13,589 nt of DNA from CAWHOW01 sp050013795. Its GTDB lineage: Bacteria > Bacteroidota > Bacteroidia > Bacteroidales > CG2-30-32-10. Position numbers and translations under genes: made by a program. The stretch is taken from the NCBI GenBank assembly GCA_050013795.1, contig JBEKEO010000068.1, positions 1-13,589 on the forward strand, read 5' to 3'. Positions within the stretch are counted from its first letter, which is position 1, and each line of letters starts with the position of its first letter. Positions 7,050 to 13,410 of this stretch are shown piece after piece. Under the pieces are notes generated by a model, which ran no database searches, had not been told where the DNA came from, and worked only from the letters and a program-made list of their open reading frames with translations.

Positions 7050-7781
7050 ATGAAAAAGAATCTATTAATTTTTACATTGCTGATATTCCTTTTTGGTGTG
7101 GTTCCGTTATTTGGACAAAATTCAAAAATTGATACTGTTATTAAAAGAAGCCCTACTATTAATAATATTAAACCCATTTTATCTGCTGAAATTTCCGGAT
7201 TGTTTCCTTATCCATGTGATAAATTTGATGATAAAAGAGGATTTAACCACGGCTTTGCGGGCTTGATTTCTTGTCAGTTTAGTCGTATAAAATTATCAAT
7301 AGGTTTTGATTATTACACCCTTTTCTATACCGAAAATGATTATGATCCGTTACTTAAATACAATCCAATTATTAAAACAGTTTACACTACAAGTTATTAC
7401 GATATTATCCCATTAGAAATTAGTTTCTCGTTATTTAATAAAGACTTTCTAAAAAATAATGATTTAATTATTGGCGCAGGTTCAATTGTGGATTGTCCTG
7501 ATAGATTTAAAGCAACTATATTTTATCAAAATCCGAATTCATCTTCCAGCACATCTTTTTCCCCTGGCATTGAAGGAATAGATGCCATTCAATTATCATT
7601 ATGTTATAAAAGAAAAATAAACAGAACTTTTGATGCTTTTATTAGAGGAACTTATTATCATAAATTTATTCAAACCGATTATTATGTTTCAGGAACTCCT
7701 ATTTCTGGGGGACCGGTTTTTTTCATTCCAGCATACTTTATTGAAATAAATGTTGGCATAGAAGCATATTTTAACAGGTAA
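7050..7781 (+). CDS. Exported hypothetical protein, probable outer-membrane beta-barrel
   Basis: I do not recognise a family. The 243-residue product starts with a clear signal peptide (MKKNLLIFTLLIFLFG ... LFGQ, cleavage expected near residue 23). The mature part has many alternating polar/hydrophobic stretches rich in Tyr and Phe (AEISGLFPYP, LSIGFDYYTLFY, IIPLEISFSLF, AIQLSLCYKR, AFIRGTYYHKF, FIEINVGIEAYF), which fits eight or more beta strands of a small outer-membrane barrel. The last strand ends IEAYFNR instead of at a terminal Phe. The ATG at 7050 places the signal peptide at the very start. It stands alone, flanked by repeat-rich gaps, and looks more AT-rich than the operon before it. 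It could instead be a periplasmic beta protein. Confidence 0.7.
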   Translation: MKKNLLIFTLLIFLFGVVPLFGQNSKIDTVIKRSPTINNIKPILSAEISGLFPYPCDKFDDKRGFNHGFAGLISCQFSRIKLSIGFDYYTLFYTENDYDPLLKYNPIIKTVYTTSYYDIIPLEISFSLFNKDFLKNNDLIIGAGSIVDCPDRFKATIFYQNPNSSSSTSFSPGIEGIDAIQLSLCYKRKINRTFDAFIRGTYYHKFIQTDYYVSGTPISGGPVFFIPAYFIEINVGIEAYFNR

Positions 7782-7795
7782 ATTACTATGATTGA

Positions 7796-7852
7796 GAATA
7801 TTTAAATATTCGCATTGATTCAATGGCAGCAAAGAAGTTTGTAAAAGAATAG
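7796..7852 (+). pseudogene. Remnant of a T9SS C-terminal sorting domain
   Basis: After a TGA at 7793, one frame reads EYLNIRIDSMAAKKFVKE and then TAG. This is the final strand of a type A sorting domain (compare GIYVVKVKTEKGVAVKKFVKE in the gene at 2-1510). The last 21 bases (7832-7852) match 18 of 21 bases of 1490-1510. Everything before these 18 codons is gone, so it seems to be the debris of a second cargo gene. The remnant's first half is also an exact 16-bp palindrome (7796-7811), which may have altered the upstream codons or may act in transcript ending of the 7050 gene. Confidence 0.55.
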
Positions 7853-7856
7853 AAGA

Positions 7857-7924
7857 TAGTAGGCAGTTGGCAGTAGGCACTATGCAGTCAGATACTGCCT
7901 CCTTGCTGTTGCTTCCTGCTTACT
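7857..7924. repeat. Second heptamer-based inverted repeat
   Basis: The left arm is a row of heptamers (TAGTAGG, CAGTTGG, CAGTAGG, CACTATG, CAGTCAG). The right arm (ACTGCCT ... GCTTCCTGCTTAC) is roughly its reverse complement. GGCAGTA (7869-7875) pairs exactly with TACTGCC (7893-7899). The architecture is the same as at 6804-6884 but the heptamer differs. It lies between the sorting-domain remnant and the promoter of the TPR gene, with no coding signal. Confidence 0.55.
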
Positions 7925-7971
7925 TTACTAATTTTATTGCAGCACATCAAAATAATTATTTATCCCTGTTT

Positions 7972-8002
7972 ATTGACAATTTCTATTTAAGTATTATCTT
8001 TA
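7972..8002 (+). promoter_or_regulatory. Putative promoter of the TPR gene
   Basis: TATCTTTA (7995-8002) differs from the Bacteroidota -7 consensus TAnnTTTG only at the last base. ATTG (7972-7975, within TTGACA context) lies exactly 19 bases upstream, matching TTTG in three of four bases and at the usual spacing. It sits 60 bases before the ATG at 8063. Confidence 0.5.
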
Positions 8003-8062
8003 CAAAACAATTGTTATTAAAATTTTGCAGTAAATTAGTGATGAATTTTTAATTTTCACCTT

Positions 8063-9109
8063 ATGAAAAAAACATTGTTCTTATTGATTTTTATAAGTTT
8101 TCCCGGCATTTATTCTTTTGCCCAGGATACTATTAAAGCTAAGGGAGTTGATGATCAGAAAGCGGAAAAGTTATATAACGATGGTATTAACTTTTTTGAT
8201 AATCAAAAATATCCCGATGCCTTAGCTAAATTTGATGAAGCTATAACTATTAAACCTAAATTCGAAAAAGCCTATTATAACAGGGGCTCTGTGAAATACG
8301 AATTGAAAGATTATAATGGAGCTATCGCCGATTTTGACAAATCGGTTGAATTGAACCCGTCAAATGATAAAGCATTATTTAGCTGTGGGCAGGCAAAATA
8401 TGCACTAGGCGATAAAGCTGCTGCTATCATAGAATATACAAAAGCTATTTCTGTTAATGCTTCATATCCTCAGGCATATTATTACCGCGGCGGAATTTAT
8501 TTTGAGAATGCTGAATACAAGAAAGCTGTTGATGATTTTACTCAAGCTATAAACCTGAAACATGATTATGCCTATGCATACAACGACCGCGGCAGCGCAA
8601 AAAAAATGTTGGAAGATTATAAAGGGGCAAAAGAAGATTACGAAATTGCCGTTAAAATAAATCCTCAGCTGGCATTTGCATTTGATAATCTCGGGAGTAT
8701 TAAGAAAAAACTAGAAGATTATAAAGGTGCACTTGAAGAATTCACAGCCGCCATCAAGATCGACCGTGATTATTACCTTGCCTATAACAACAGGGGAACG
8801 GTTAAAATAGAACTCGAAGATTATACAGGCGCAATTGAAGATTTTGATCAGGCTCTCAGAATCAAGACTGATTATGCTTATGCATATAACAATAGAGGGA
8901 ATGCAAAATATAAACTTAAAAATTACAAAGATGCCGTTGCTGATTTTGACCAGGCAATAAAGCTAGATCCTAATTATGGTTTTGCATACCTGAACAGGGG
9001 TATTTCCAGAGAAATGTTGAGAGATGCAAAAGGAGCTTGTGAGGATTGGAAAAAAGCGTCATCGCTTGGGGTAAGCAATGCAGAAACATATTCAAAAAAT
9101 TGCAAATAG
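8063..9109 (+). CDS. Exported tetratricopeptide repeat protein
   Basis: A 348-residue protein with an N-terminal signal peptide (MKKTLFLLIFISFPGIYSFAQ, cleavage after residue 20 or 21) and then almost nothing but TPRs. Nine consecutive 34-residue units run from residue 34 to about 340. They show the usual pattern of A-Y-N-R-G in helix A and D-Y-x-G-A-x-x-D-F in helix B, for example AYAYNNRGNAKYKLKNYKDA. The ninth unit is cut short and closes with CEDWKKASSLG. TPR solenoids are protein-binding scaffolds; this one would act in the periplasm or at the outer membrane. The partner is unknown, but it lies 73 bases before a PorE-like gene with its own TPR domain, so a shared envelope complex is a reasonable guess. 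The start is set by the signal peptide. Confidence 0.88.
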   Translation: MKKTLFLLIFISFPGIYSFAQDTIKAKGVDDQKAEKLYNDGINFFDNQKYPDALAKFDEAITIKPKFEKAYYNRGSVKYELKDYNGAIADFDKSVELNPSNDKALFSCGQAKYALGDKAAAIIEYTKAISVNASYPQAYYYRGGIYFENAEYKKAVDDFTQAINLKHDYAYAYNDRGSAKKMLEDYKGAKEDYEIAVKINPQLAFAFDNLGSIKKKLEDYKGALEEFTAAIKIDRDYYLAYNNRGTVKIELEDYTGAIEDFDQALRIKTDYAYAYNNRGNAKYKLKNYKDAVADFDQAIKLDPNYGFAYLNRGISREMLRDAKGACEDWKKASSLGVSNAETYSKNCK

Positions 9110-9182
9110 TTATTTTGAAAAATAAGTTGCTGGAAATTATTAATTTAATCATTATAGAATTAACGTAAAAAAAACAAATCAT

Positions 9183-11249
9183 ATGCGCCGATCCGTATTT
9201 CTGGTATTTATAGCTGTTTTATTCATCACAGGCAGGATTTTTTCTCAGAATGTTGAATTTGACAAGAAGAATTTTCCGAATAATAAAAAAGAATTAAAAG
9301 AAGCTCTTAAAGAATTTAGTTATGGTGATGATCTGTATAATGATGCTATTGTCCCTAACAGCGGTAATTACACCATTGCATTAGATCATTACCTGAAAGC
9401 ACAGGTTTTCAACCCCAATAATGCTTTGCTGAATTATAGGATTGGCAGATGTTATCTCAATTCATATGATAAATCGAAAGCGGCTACCTATCTCGAAAAT
9501 GCGTTAAAACTAGATCCAAAGGTTGACCCAAATATTCATTATCAATTGGGTCTCGCATACCATCTCAATTACCAGTTTGATGATGCCATTAAAGAATATA
9601 CTACGTTTAAAGCATCTCTTTCTCCTGAAGAATTAAAAAAATATTCAAAAGATATTGATAAAAAGATTGGTGAATCAAATACAGCAAAGGAATTAGTGAA
9701 AAACCCTGTAAGAGTTTTTATTGATAATATGGGACCAAGTATTAATACTATTTATCCAGACTACAGCCCAATCATCAATGCTGATGAATCGGTTATGTTT
9801 TTTACTTCCAGAAGAGAAGGCACTACAGGTGGAGAAAAAGCTCCGGATGATATGCAATTTTATGAAGATATTTATATTTCACATAACAACAACGGTGTGT
9901 GGGGACAGGCTACTAACCCGGGTAAACCTTTGAACACAAAAAGAAATGATGCTACTGTCGGACTTTCTCCTGACGGACAAACTTTACTGATATATAAAGG
10001 AAGTCATGGAGGGGATATATATCAATGCAAGTTGAATGGAAGTCATTGGGGGAAACCAAAAGCTTTACCCAAAACAATTAACAGCCGTTACCATGAATCC
10101 AGCGCTACTTTCGGCCCGGATGGAAGGACTTTATATTTTGTAAGTGATAAACCTGGCGGTTATGGAGGCAGAGATGTTTATATGTCGAAAATGAACGAGA
10201 AAGGCAAATGGGGAGAAGCTGTTAATTTAGGCCCTGTTATCAATACTGAGTACGATGAGGAAGGTGTTTTCATGCATCCTGATGGCAAAACATTATATTT
10301 CAGTTCTCAGGGTCATAAAACAATGGGCGGTTATGATATTTTTAAATCAACTTATGAAAATGGAAAATGGTCGGAACCTGAAAATTTAGGATACCCGATT
10401 AATACTCCCGATAATGATATTTTCTTCAGCATTTCCGGTAGCGGAGTTCACGGTTATTATAGTTCTGCTATGACAGGCGGGATTGGCGAAAAAGATATTT
10501 ATATGATTACTTTTCTTGGACCTGAAAAGCCAGTTATCAGCAACAACGAAGATAACCTGCTGGCAAGCCTCACCAAACCAGTTAAAGAAACCGTTATTGA
10601 ACCAACCGTTGCTATTAAATCAAATCAATTGACATTACTTAAGGGAACTATAGTCGACGATGCTTCTTCAACCCCTTTAAAGGCAACGATTGATCTTACC
10701 GACAATGTGAAAAACGAAATTATAGCAAATTTTGAATCAAATAGCGAAACCGGGAAATATTTAGTTTCACTTCCATCCGGAGTAAATTACGGAATAACAG
10801 TAAAAGCCGATGGATATTTATTTCATTCAGAGAATTTTGATATTCCTGCAGCTACTGGTTATAATGAAATTTCAAAAGATATCCGGATGAAGAAAATTGA
10901 AGTAGGAAATAAAATTGTATTGCGCAATATTTTCTTTGATTTTGATAAATCTACGTTAAGGCCAGAATCCACCGCCGAATTAGACCGGCTTACTAAAATG
11001 CTAAATGATAATTCTTCGCTAAAGATTGAAATATCAGGACATACAGATAATATAGGATCAGCAGCTTACAATAAAACTCTTTCAGAAAACCGCGCTAAAG
11101 CGGTGGTTGATTATTTGGTGAAGAATGGCATTAATTCCAATCGATTAACTTATAAAGGTTATGGTTTTGATCAGCCGATAGCAACCAACGATAACGAAGA
11201 AGGCCGTCAACAAAACAGAAGGACGGAATTTAAAGTTGTAAGCAAGTAA
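9183..11249 (+). CDS. PorE-like TPR / PD40 propeller / OmpA-domain protein
   Basis: A 688-residue envelope protein with four parts. Residues 1-22 are a signal peptide (ending RIFSQ). About 30-170 is TPR-like (IALDHYLKAQVFNPNNA, AATYLENALKLDP, FDDAIKEYTTFK). About 180-445 is a PD40/WD40-like beta propeller with repeated SPDGQTLLIY, FGPDGRTLYFVSDKPGGYGG and MHPDGKTLYFSSQG. About 482-570 is a carboxypeptidase-regulatory-like fold (LLKGTIVDDASSTPLKATI). Residues 582-688 are an OmpA C-terminal domain (FFDFDKSTLRPES, GHTDNIG, LSENRAKAVVDYL, NRRTEF), whose D in GHTD and R in NRR bind diaminopimelate of peptidoglycan. This order is that of PorE (PG1058), a T9SS component of Porphyromonas gingivalis, but the same architecture occurs in several paralogues per genome and there is no lipobox Cys here, so PorE is a likely, not certain, assignment. 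Confidence 0.88.
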   Translation: MRRSVFLVFIAVLFITGRIFSQNVEFDKKNFPNNKKELKEALKEFSYGDDLYNDAIVPNSGNYTIALDHYLKAQVFNPNNALLNYRIGRCYLNSYDKSKAATYLENALKLDPKVDPNIHYQLGLAYHLNYQFDDAIKEYTTFKASLSPEELKKYSKDIDKKIGESNTAKELVKNPVRVFIDNMGPSINTIYPDYSPIINADESVMFFTSRREGTTGGEKAPDDMQFYEDIYISHNNNGVWGQATNPGKPLNTKRNDATVGLSPDGQTLLIYKGSHGGDIYQCKLNGSHWGKPKALPKTINSRYHESSATFGPDGRTLYFVSDKPGGYGGRDVYMSKMNEKGKWGEAVNLGPVINTEYDEEGVFMHPDGKTLYFSSQGHKTMGGYDIFKSTYENGKWSEPENLGYPINTPDNDIFFSISGSGVHGYYSSAMTGGIGEKDIYMITFLGPEKPVISNNEDNLLASLTKPVKETVIEPTVAIKSNQLTLLKGTIVDDASSTPLKATIDLTDNVKNEIIANFESNSETGKYLVSLPSGVNYGITVKADGYLFHSENFDIPAATGYNEISKDIRMKKIEVGNKIVLRNIFFDFDKSTLRPESTAELDRLTKMLNDNSSLKIEISGHTDNIGSAAYNKTLSENRAKAVVDYLVKNGINSNRLTYKGYGFDQPIATNDNEEGRQQNRRTEFKVVSK

Positions 11250-11266
11250 TACCAATCATTTGGTAT
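11249..11266. terminator. Perfect hairpin between convergent genes
   Basis: ATACCAA (11249-11255) pairs exactly with TTGGTAT (11260-11266) over a 4-base loop. It begins at the last base of the PorE-like stop codon and lies 14 bases past the end of the convergent cold-shock gene. No U-tract follows directly on either strand; a T6 run begins only about 18 bases later on the plus strand. It is well placed to act as a weak two-way terminator or 3'-end stabiliser. Confidence 0.45.
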
Positions 11267-11280
11267 GGTTGGATTGTGTA

Positions 11281-11478
11281 TTATTTTTTCTCAATATTTA
11301 CGGCTTTCTGTCGTTTTCCCTCATCTTCTATTTCGATATCGAAGGTTACTTCATCATTTTGATTTATAATATCAGCCAGACCGCTGTGGTGAAAAAAAAT
11401 ATCTTTTTGGGTATCATCATCAACAATAAAACCATACCCTTTTCTGCGGTTATAAAATTTAACTTTACCCGTTGCCAT
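11281..11478 (-). CDS. Cold-shock domain protein
   Basis: A 65-residue single OB-fold protein. It begins MATGKVKFYNRRKGYGFIV, containing the RNP1-type motif KGYGFIV, followed by the RNP2-type motif KDIFFHHSGL and VTFDIEIEDEGKRQKAVNI. These aromatic and basic residues bind single-stranded RNA or DNA in CspA-family proteins, where they melt RNA secondary structure. The family norm is 63-70 residues, so it is complete. It starts 10 bases after the DUF2582 stop and is the last gene of the minus-strand cluster. Confidence 0.93.
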   Translation of the reverse strand: MATGKVKFYNRRKGYGFIVDDDTQKDIFFHHSGLADIINQNDEVTFDIEIEDEGKRQKAVNIEKK

Positions 11479-11488
11479 TTGTTTGAAT

Positions 11489-11695
11489 TTAATAAATAAG
11501 AAATATGCAGTTAGAATTACCCGTTGTATGAAACCTTATTTTATTCTCCCGCGCCAGCCAGCCTAATGCCATATAAAAATCTTCTTTTTTAAGTTTGCTT
11601 TTTTTCATTACATTACTAATTTCGGTATCTGTAATATCGCCATCAAGTGTTTTCCAGATAATGCCTGCATTAATTCCTATTTGTTCTTTTTTCAT
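11489..11695 (-). CDS. Winged helix-turn-helix protein (DUF2582 family)
   Basis: A 68-residue protein with the hallmark IGINAGIIWKTLDG at the start and the closing FYMALGWLARENKIRF, which identify the DUF2582 winged-helix family (PF10771). These small proteins are assumed to bind nucleic acid because of their fold; I know of no well-established target. The start MKKEQIG puts the conserved motif at the expected place. It lies 43 bases after the PepSY-like gene and 10 bases before the cold-shock gene, so all three are probably cotranscribed. Confidence 0.85.
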   Translation of the reverse strand: MKKEQIGINAGIIWKTLDGDITDTEISNVMKKSKLKKEDFYMALGWLARENKIRFHTTGNSNCIFLIY

Positions 11696-11738
11696 AACAT
11701 GTAAATTTAAAGTCTGTTTATTATTTGATATTACTTTT

Positions 11739-12147
11739 TTAGTGAACTTGTTTAGTAGAGTCGGATTTGGTCGCGTTATTTGTTTTGGGAACTGTCTTCG
11801 TTTTGCTTGTGGCAGTTTTGGTTACAGGGGCTTTCTTTTCAACTTCCTTACGCAAGAATTTTCCGTCTTTATCATAATAAATATCAAGCTTGTTTGATTC
11901 TTTTTCAACTATCACTTCATAAGAAACAACTCCTTTTGTTTCTATTTGGTATGCTTCAGCAGGTTTGTAATCTTTGTAATTTTTCGAGATGTGCTTTGTA
12001 ATGTTTTTCATCAAATCTTCTACTTTTATTGATGTTTTTACGGGTGTATTGGTATTAATTTTTTCCTCTACATTAGCTGAAGGTTCTACCTGCGCATGGA
12101 CTATGGTAAAAGCCAGCATTGTTGCTAATAATAATGTTTTTTTTCAT
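11739..12147 (-). CDS. PepSY-like exported small protein, frameshifted in its signal peptide
   Basis: The uninterrupted frame (126 residues) runs from an ATG at 12119, but that ATG falls inside a signal peptide. A better start is the ATG at 12147, which is followed by eight A's (12137-12144) and is out of frame by one base. With seven A's the product would begin MKKTLLLATMLAFTIVHAQ, a textbook signal peptide. As the sequence stands, the ATG at 12147 leads to a different frame, and the main frame reads TGA at 12144-12146. The mature region (VEDLMKNITKHISKNY ... YKPAEAYQI ... YEVIVEKESNKLDIYYDKDGKFL) resembles the PepSY-like/BLIP fold seen in exported Bacteroidota proteins. The tail is rich in K, T and S. 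The broken start could be a sequencing error, a phase-variable switch or a decayed gene. Confidence 0.7.
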
Positions 12148-12229
12148 GGTTTAATTGTTTAAATTATTTTTTCTCTTTTACAAAGGTTGCCGATTCAACG
12201 AACCAGCAGGCTTTTATAATTGAAGTTAT

Positions 12230-12493
12230 TTAAGAAAAATCGAATACACCTTCTGATTCCACAATTTTAACATACCAACCGCTGTTTTCAAAAATATCGG
12301 CTATCTGTATCATATTATCGCGCGTATAATTTTTTTCGTTGTTTAATACTTTATCGAAAGGGATGTGTATTATCCCGTTTTCGTACATACTTTCTTTCCC
12401 TTCGAGTATGAATGCATTAATAGTTTCTACTTCTTTGGAATATAGTAATTCCAAAAGTTCGGTTCTTTTAGTGATTTTTGTTGTTGGCATCAT
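12230..12493 (-). CDS. Small protein of unknown function
   Basis: I do not recognise a family. From the paired ATGs at 12493/12490 the product is 87 residues: MMPTTKITKRTELLELLY, then an acidic, helical middle (SKEVETINAFILEGKE), a strand-like GIIHIPFDKVL and a C-terminus GWYVKIVESEGVFDFS. No signal peptide or membrane segment is present, so it should be cytoplasmic. The frame stays open up to an ATG at 12541, directly after the stop of the membrane-protein gene, which would add 16 residues (MRYFIININKPIHKKT). I prefer 12493 because the A/T-rich stretch before it looks like a leader, but this is not certain. It lies 82 bases before the PepSY-like gene. Confidence 0.6.
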   Translation of the reverse strand: MMPTTKITKRTELLELLYSKEVETINAFILEGKESMYENGIIHIPFDKVLNNEKNYTRDNMIQIADIFENSGWYVKIVESEGVFDFS

Positions 12494-12541
12494 TGTTTTT
12501 TTATGAATTGGTTTATTAATATTTATTATAAAGTATCTCAA

Positions 12542-12853
12542 CTATTTTTTGATGTCTGCATCTTTAAAATCAATTTCAATTCCGCCAGTCCATCGTGCTA
12601 TAATGTTATAAAAAATTGCTCCCAGCCCACCGTATATTAAACCTATAATTGCATAAACAATGGGAAATATAATTATTGCCCAAAAGCCTAATCCGCTGTA
12701 TATCGGGCAAAACTCTTTTAAACAAAATGCATCTCTTTCGGGGGTTATGCTGAAGAATGCAGCAAAAATTCCTGCAAAAAATCCTATTATTAGCATTGCC
12801 AAGGCTAATACCCGCGCACAAGAACTGACTCTTATTTTAACAATTTCTTTCAT
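12542..12853 (-). CDS. Small two-helix membrane protein
   Basis: A 103-residue protein. A cytoplasmic start (MKEIVKIRVSSCARV) is followed by membrane segment 1 (about 15-36, LALAMLIIGFFAGIFAAFF), a loop with two Cys (CLKEFC), a long hydrophobic stretch (about 55-88, GFWAIIIFPIVYAIIGLIYG ... AIFYNIIA) and the ending RWTGGIEIDF. The pattern of a Gly-rich second segment closing in (Y)NxIAxxxGGIE is shared by a broad family of small bacterial and archaeal membrane proteins and recalls DUF3566; I know of no function for it. The CLKEFC loop is unusual in that setting. The start is supported by an AGGAAAGAG stretch 5 bases upstream. Confidence 0.75.
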   Translation of the reverse strand: MKEIVKIRVSSCARVLALAMLIIGFFAGIFAAFFSITPERDAFCLKEFCPIYSGLGFWAIIIFPIVYAIIGLIYGGLGAIFYNIIARWTGGIEIDFKDADIKK

Positions 12854-12858
12854 GTTTT

Positions 12859-12867
12859 CTCTTTCCT
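12859..12867 (-). promoter_or_regulatory. Shine-Dalgarno-like site of the membrane-protein gene
   Basis: AGGAAAGAG on the minus strand ends 5 bases before the ATG at 12853. A purine-rich site of this kind is notable because most genes in the window have none. Confidence 0.4.
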
Positions 12868-12882
12868 AATTTTCGTTAAACA

Positions 12883-13076
12883 TTATTTTATTTTTCTACT
12901 CTTTTTTAGTTTTTCTTTTTTATCTTTCTTTTCTTCTAATGTATAAACAACAACATATACTGTTTTACCATCCGTATTTTCAATAACGATTCGTCCTTTA
13001 TCGCTAAGTTTTTTTAGTTCATTTATATGGCTTTCTGCTGTTTTTTTAATTTATGAACTTTTCTGAATTCTGTCAT
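12883..13076 (-). pseudogene. Frameshifted paralogue of the 13051-13278 gene
   Basis: From the ATG at 13076 the frame reads MTEFRKVHKLKKQQKAI and stops. Adding one A to the seven-A tract at 13041-13047 restores one frame of 64 residues ending at the TAA at 12883. That frame, with MTEFRKVHKLKKTAESH, INELKKLSDKGRIVIE, NTDGKTVYVVVYTLEEK and a Lys-rich tail, aligns without gaps to the neighbouring protein MTEFWKIYNDRLAAENH, LRKAKRLGGDGHIVIG, KPRGKIIYIAVYLFSEK. So it is a tandem duplicate that is either broken, switched off by tract length, or misread by the sequencer. Its start overlaps the end of the upstream copy by 26 bases. No known domain is recognised. Confidence 0.7.
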
Positions 13077-13278
13077 TGCTTTTATTTATCTGTTCGGTAT
13101 TTTCTTTTGTCGGGTTTTCTTTTATTATCTTTTCACTGAATAAATATACAGCTATATAGATTATTTTACCACGGGGTTTCCCTATAACAATGTGTCCATC
13201 ACCGCCAAGTCTTTTGGCTTTTCTTAAATGGTTTTCTGCTGCTAATCTATCGTTATAAATTTTCCAGAATTCCGTCAT
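13051..13278 (-). CDS. Small basic protein of unknown function, tandem-duplicated
   Basis: A 75-residue protein beginning MTEFWKIYNDRLAAENHLR. The first half looks like an amphipathic helix (residues 9-24). Then comes a strand pair GHIVIGKPRGKIIYIAVYLFSEK (about 29-51), and a polar, probably disordered tail (ENPTKENTEQINKSNDR). No signal peptide is seen. It has a close paralogue directly downstream (12883-13076), and the two share the first half, the IVI...YxxVY core and a 17-base leader before the ATG. Conservation between the copies of the helix and strand core, but not of the tail, supports it as a real coding gene. Function unknown. Confidence 0.65.
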   Translation of the reverse strand: MTEFWKIYNDRLAAENHLRKAKRLGGDGHIVIGKPRGKIIYIAVYLFSEKIIKENPTKENTEQINKSNDRIQKSS

Positions 13279-13410
13279 TGTTTTTACTTATCTGTTTACT
13301 AACTATCTTTCGCTTTTTACTGTTTCCTGCCGACTGCATATTGCTTACTTTCTTTTTACTCTTCCTTTTTCTATTTTTTCTATTGTCTGCCTTACCGCCT
13401 GCTGATGGAA
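13279..13410. other. Gap upstream of the tandem small genes
   Basis: Read on the minus strand, this A-rich stretch contains one arm of heptamer-like sequence (TATGCAG, TCGGCAG, GAAACAG at about 13319-13339), similar to the repeat at 7857. It ends in the leader ACAGATAAGTAAAAACA in front of the ATG at 13278. No promoter box is clear. The alternative frame mentioned for the 13411-13542 peptide passes through here but has no support of its own. Confidence 0.3.

Noticed and set aside
9110..9125. TTATTTT/AAAATAA hairpin after the TPR gene as a terminator
   Set aside because: The stem is A/T only, the loop is two bases and no U-tract follows; it would not separate the TPR gene from the PorE-like gene reliably.
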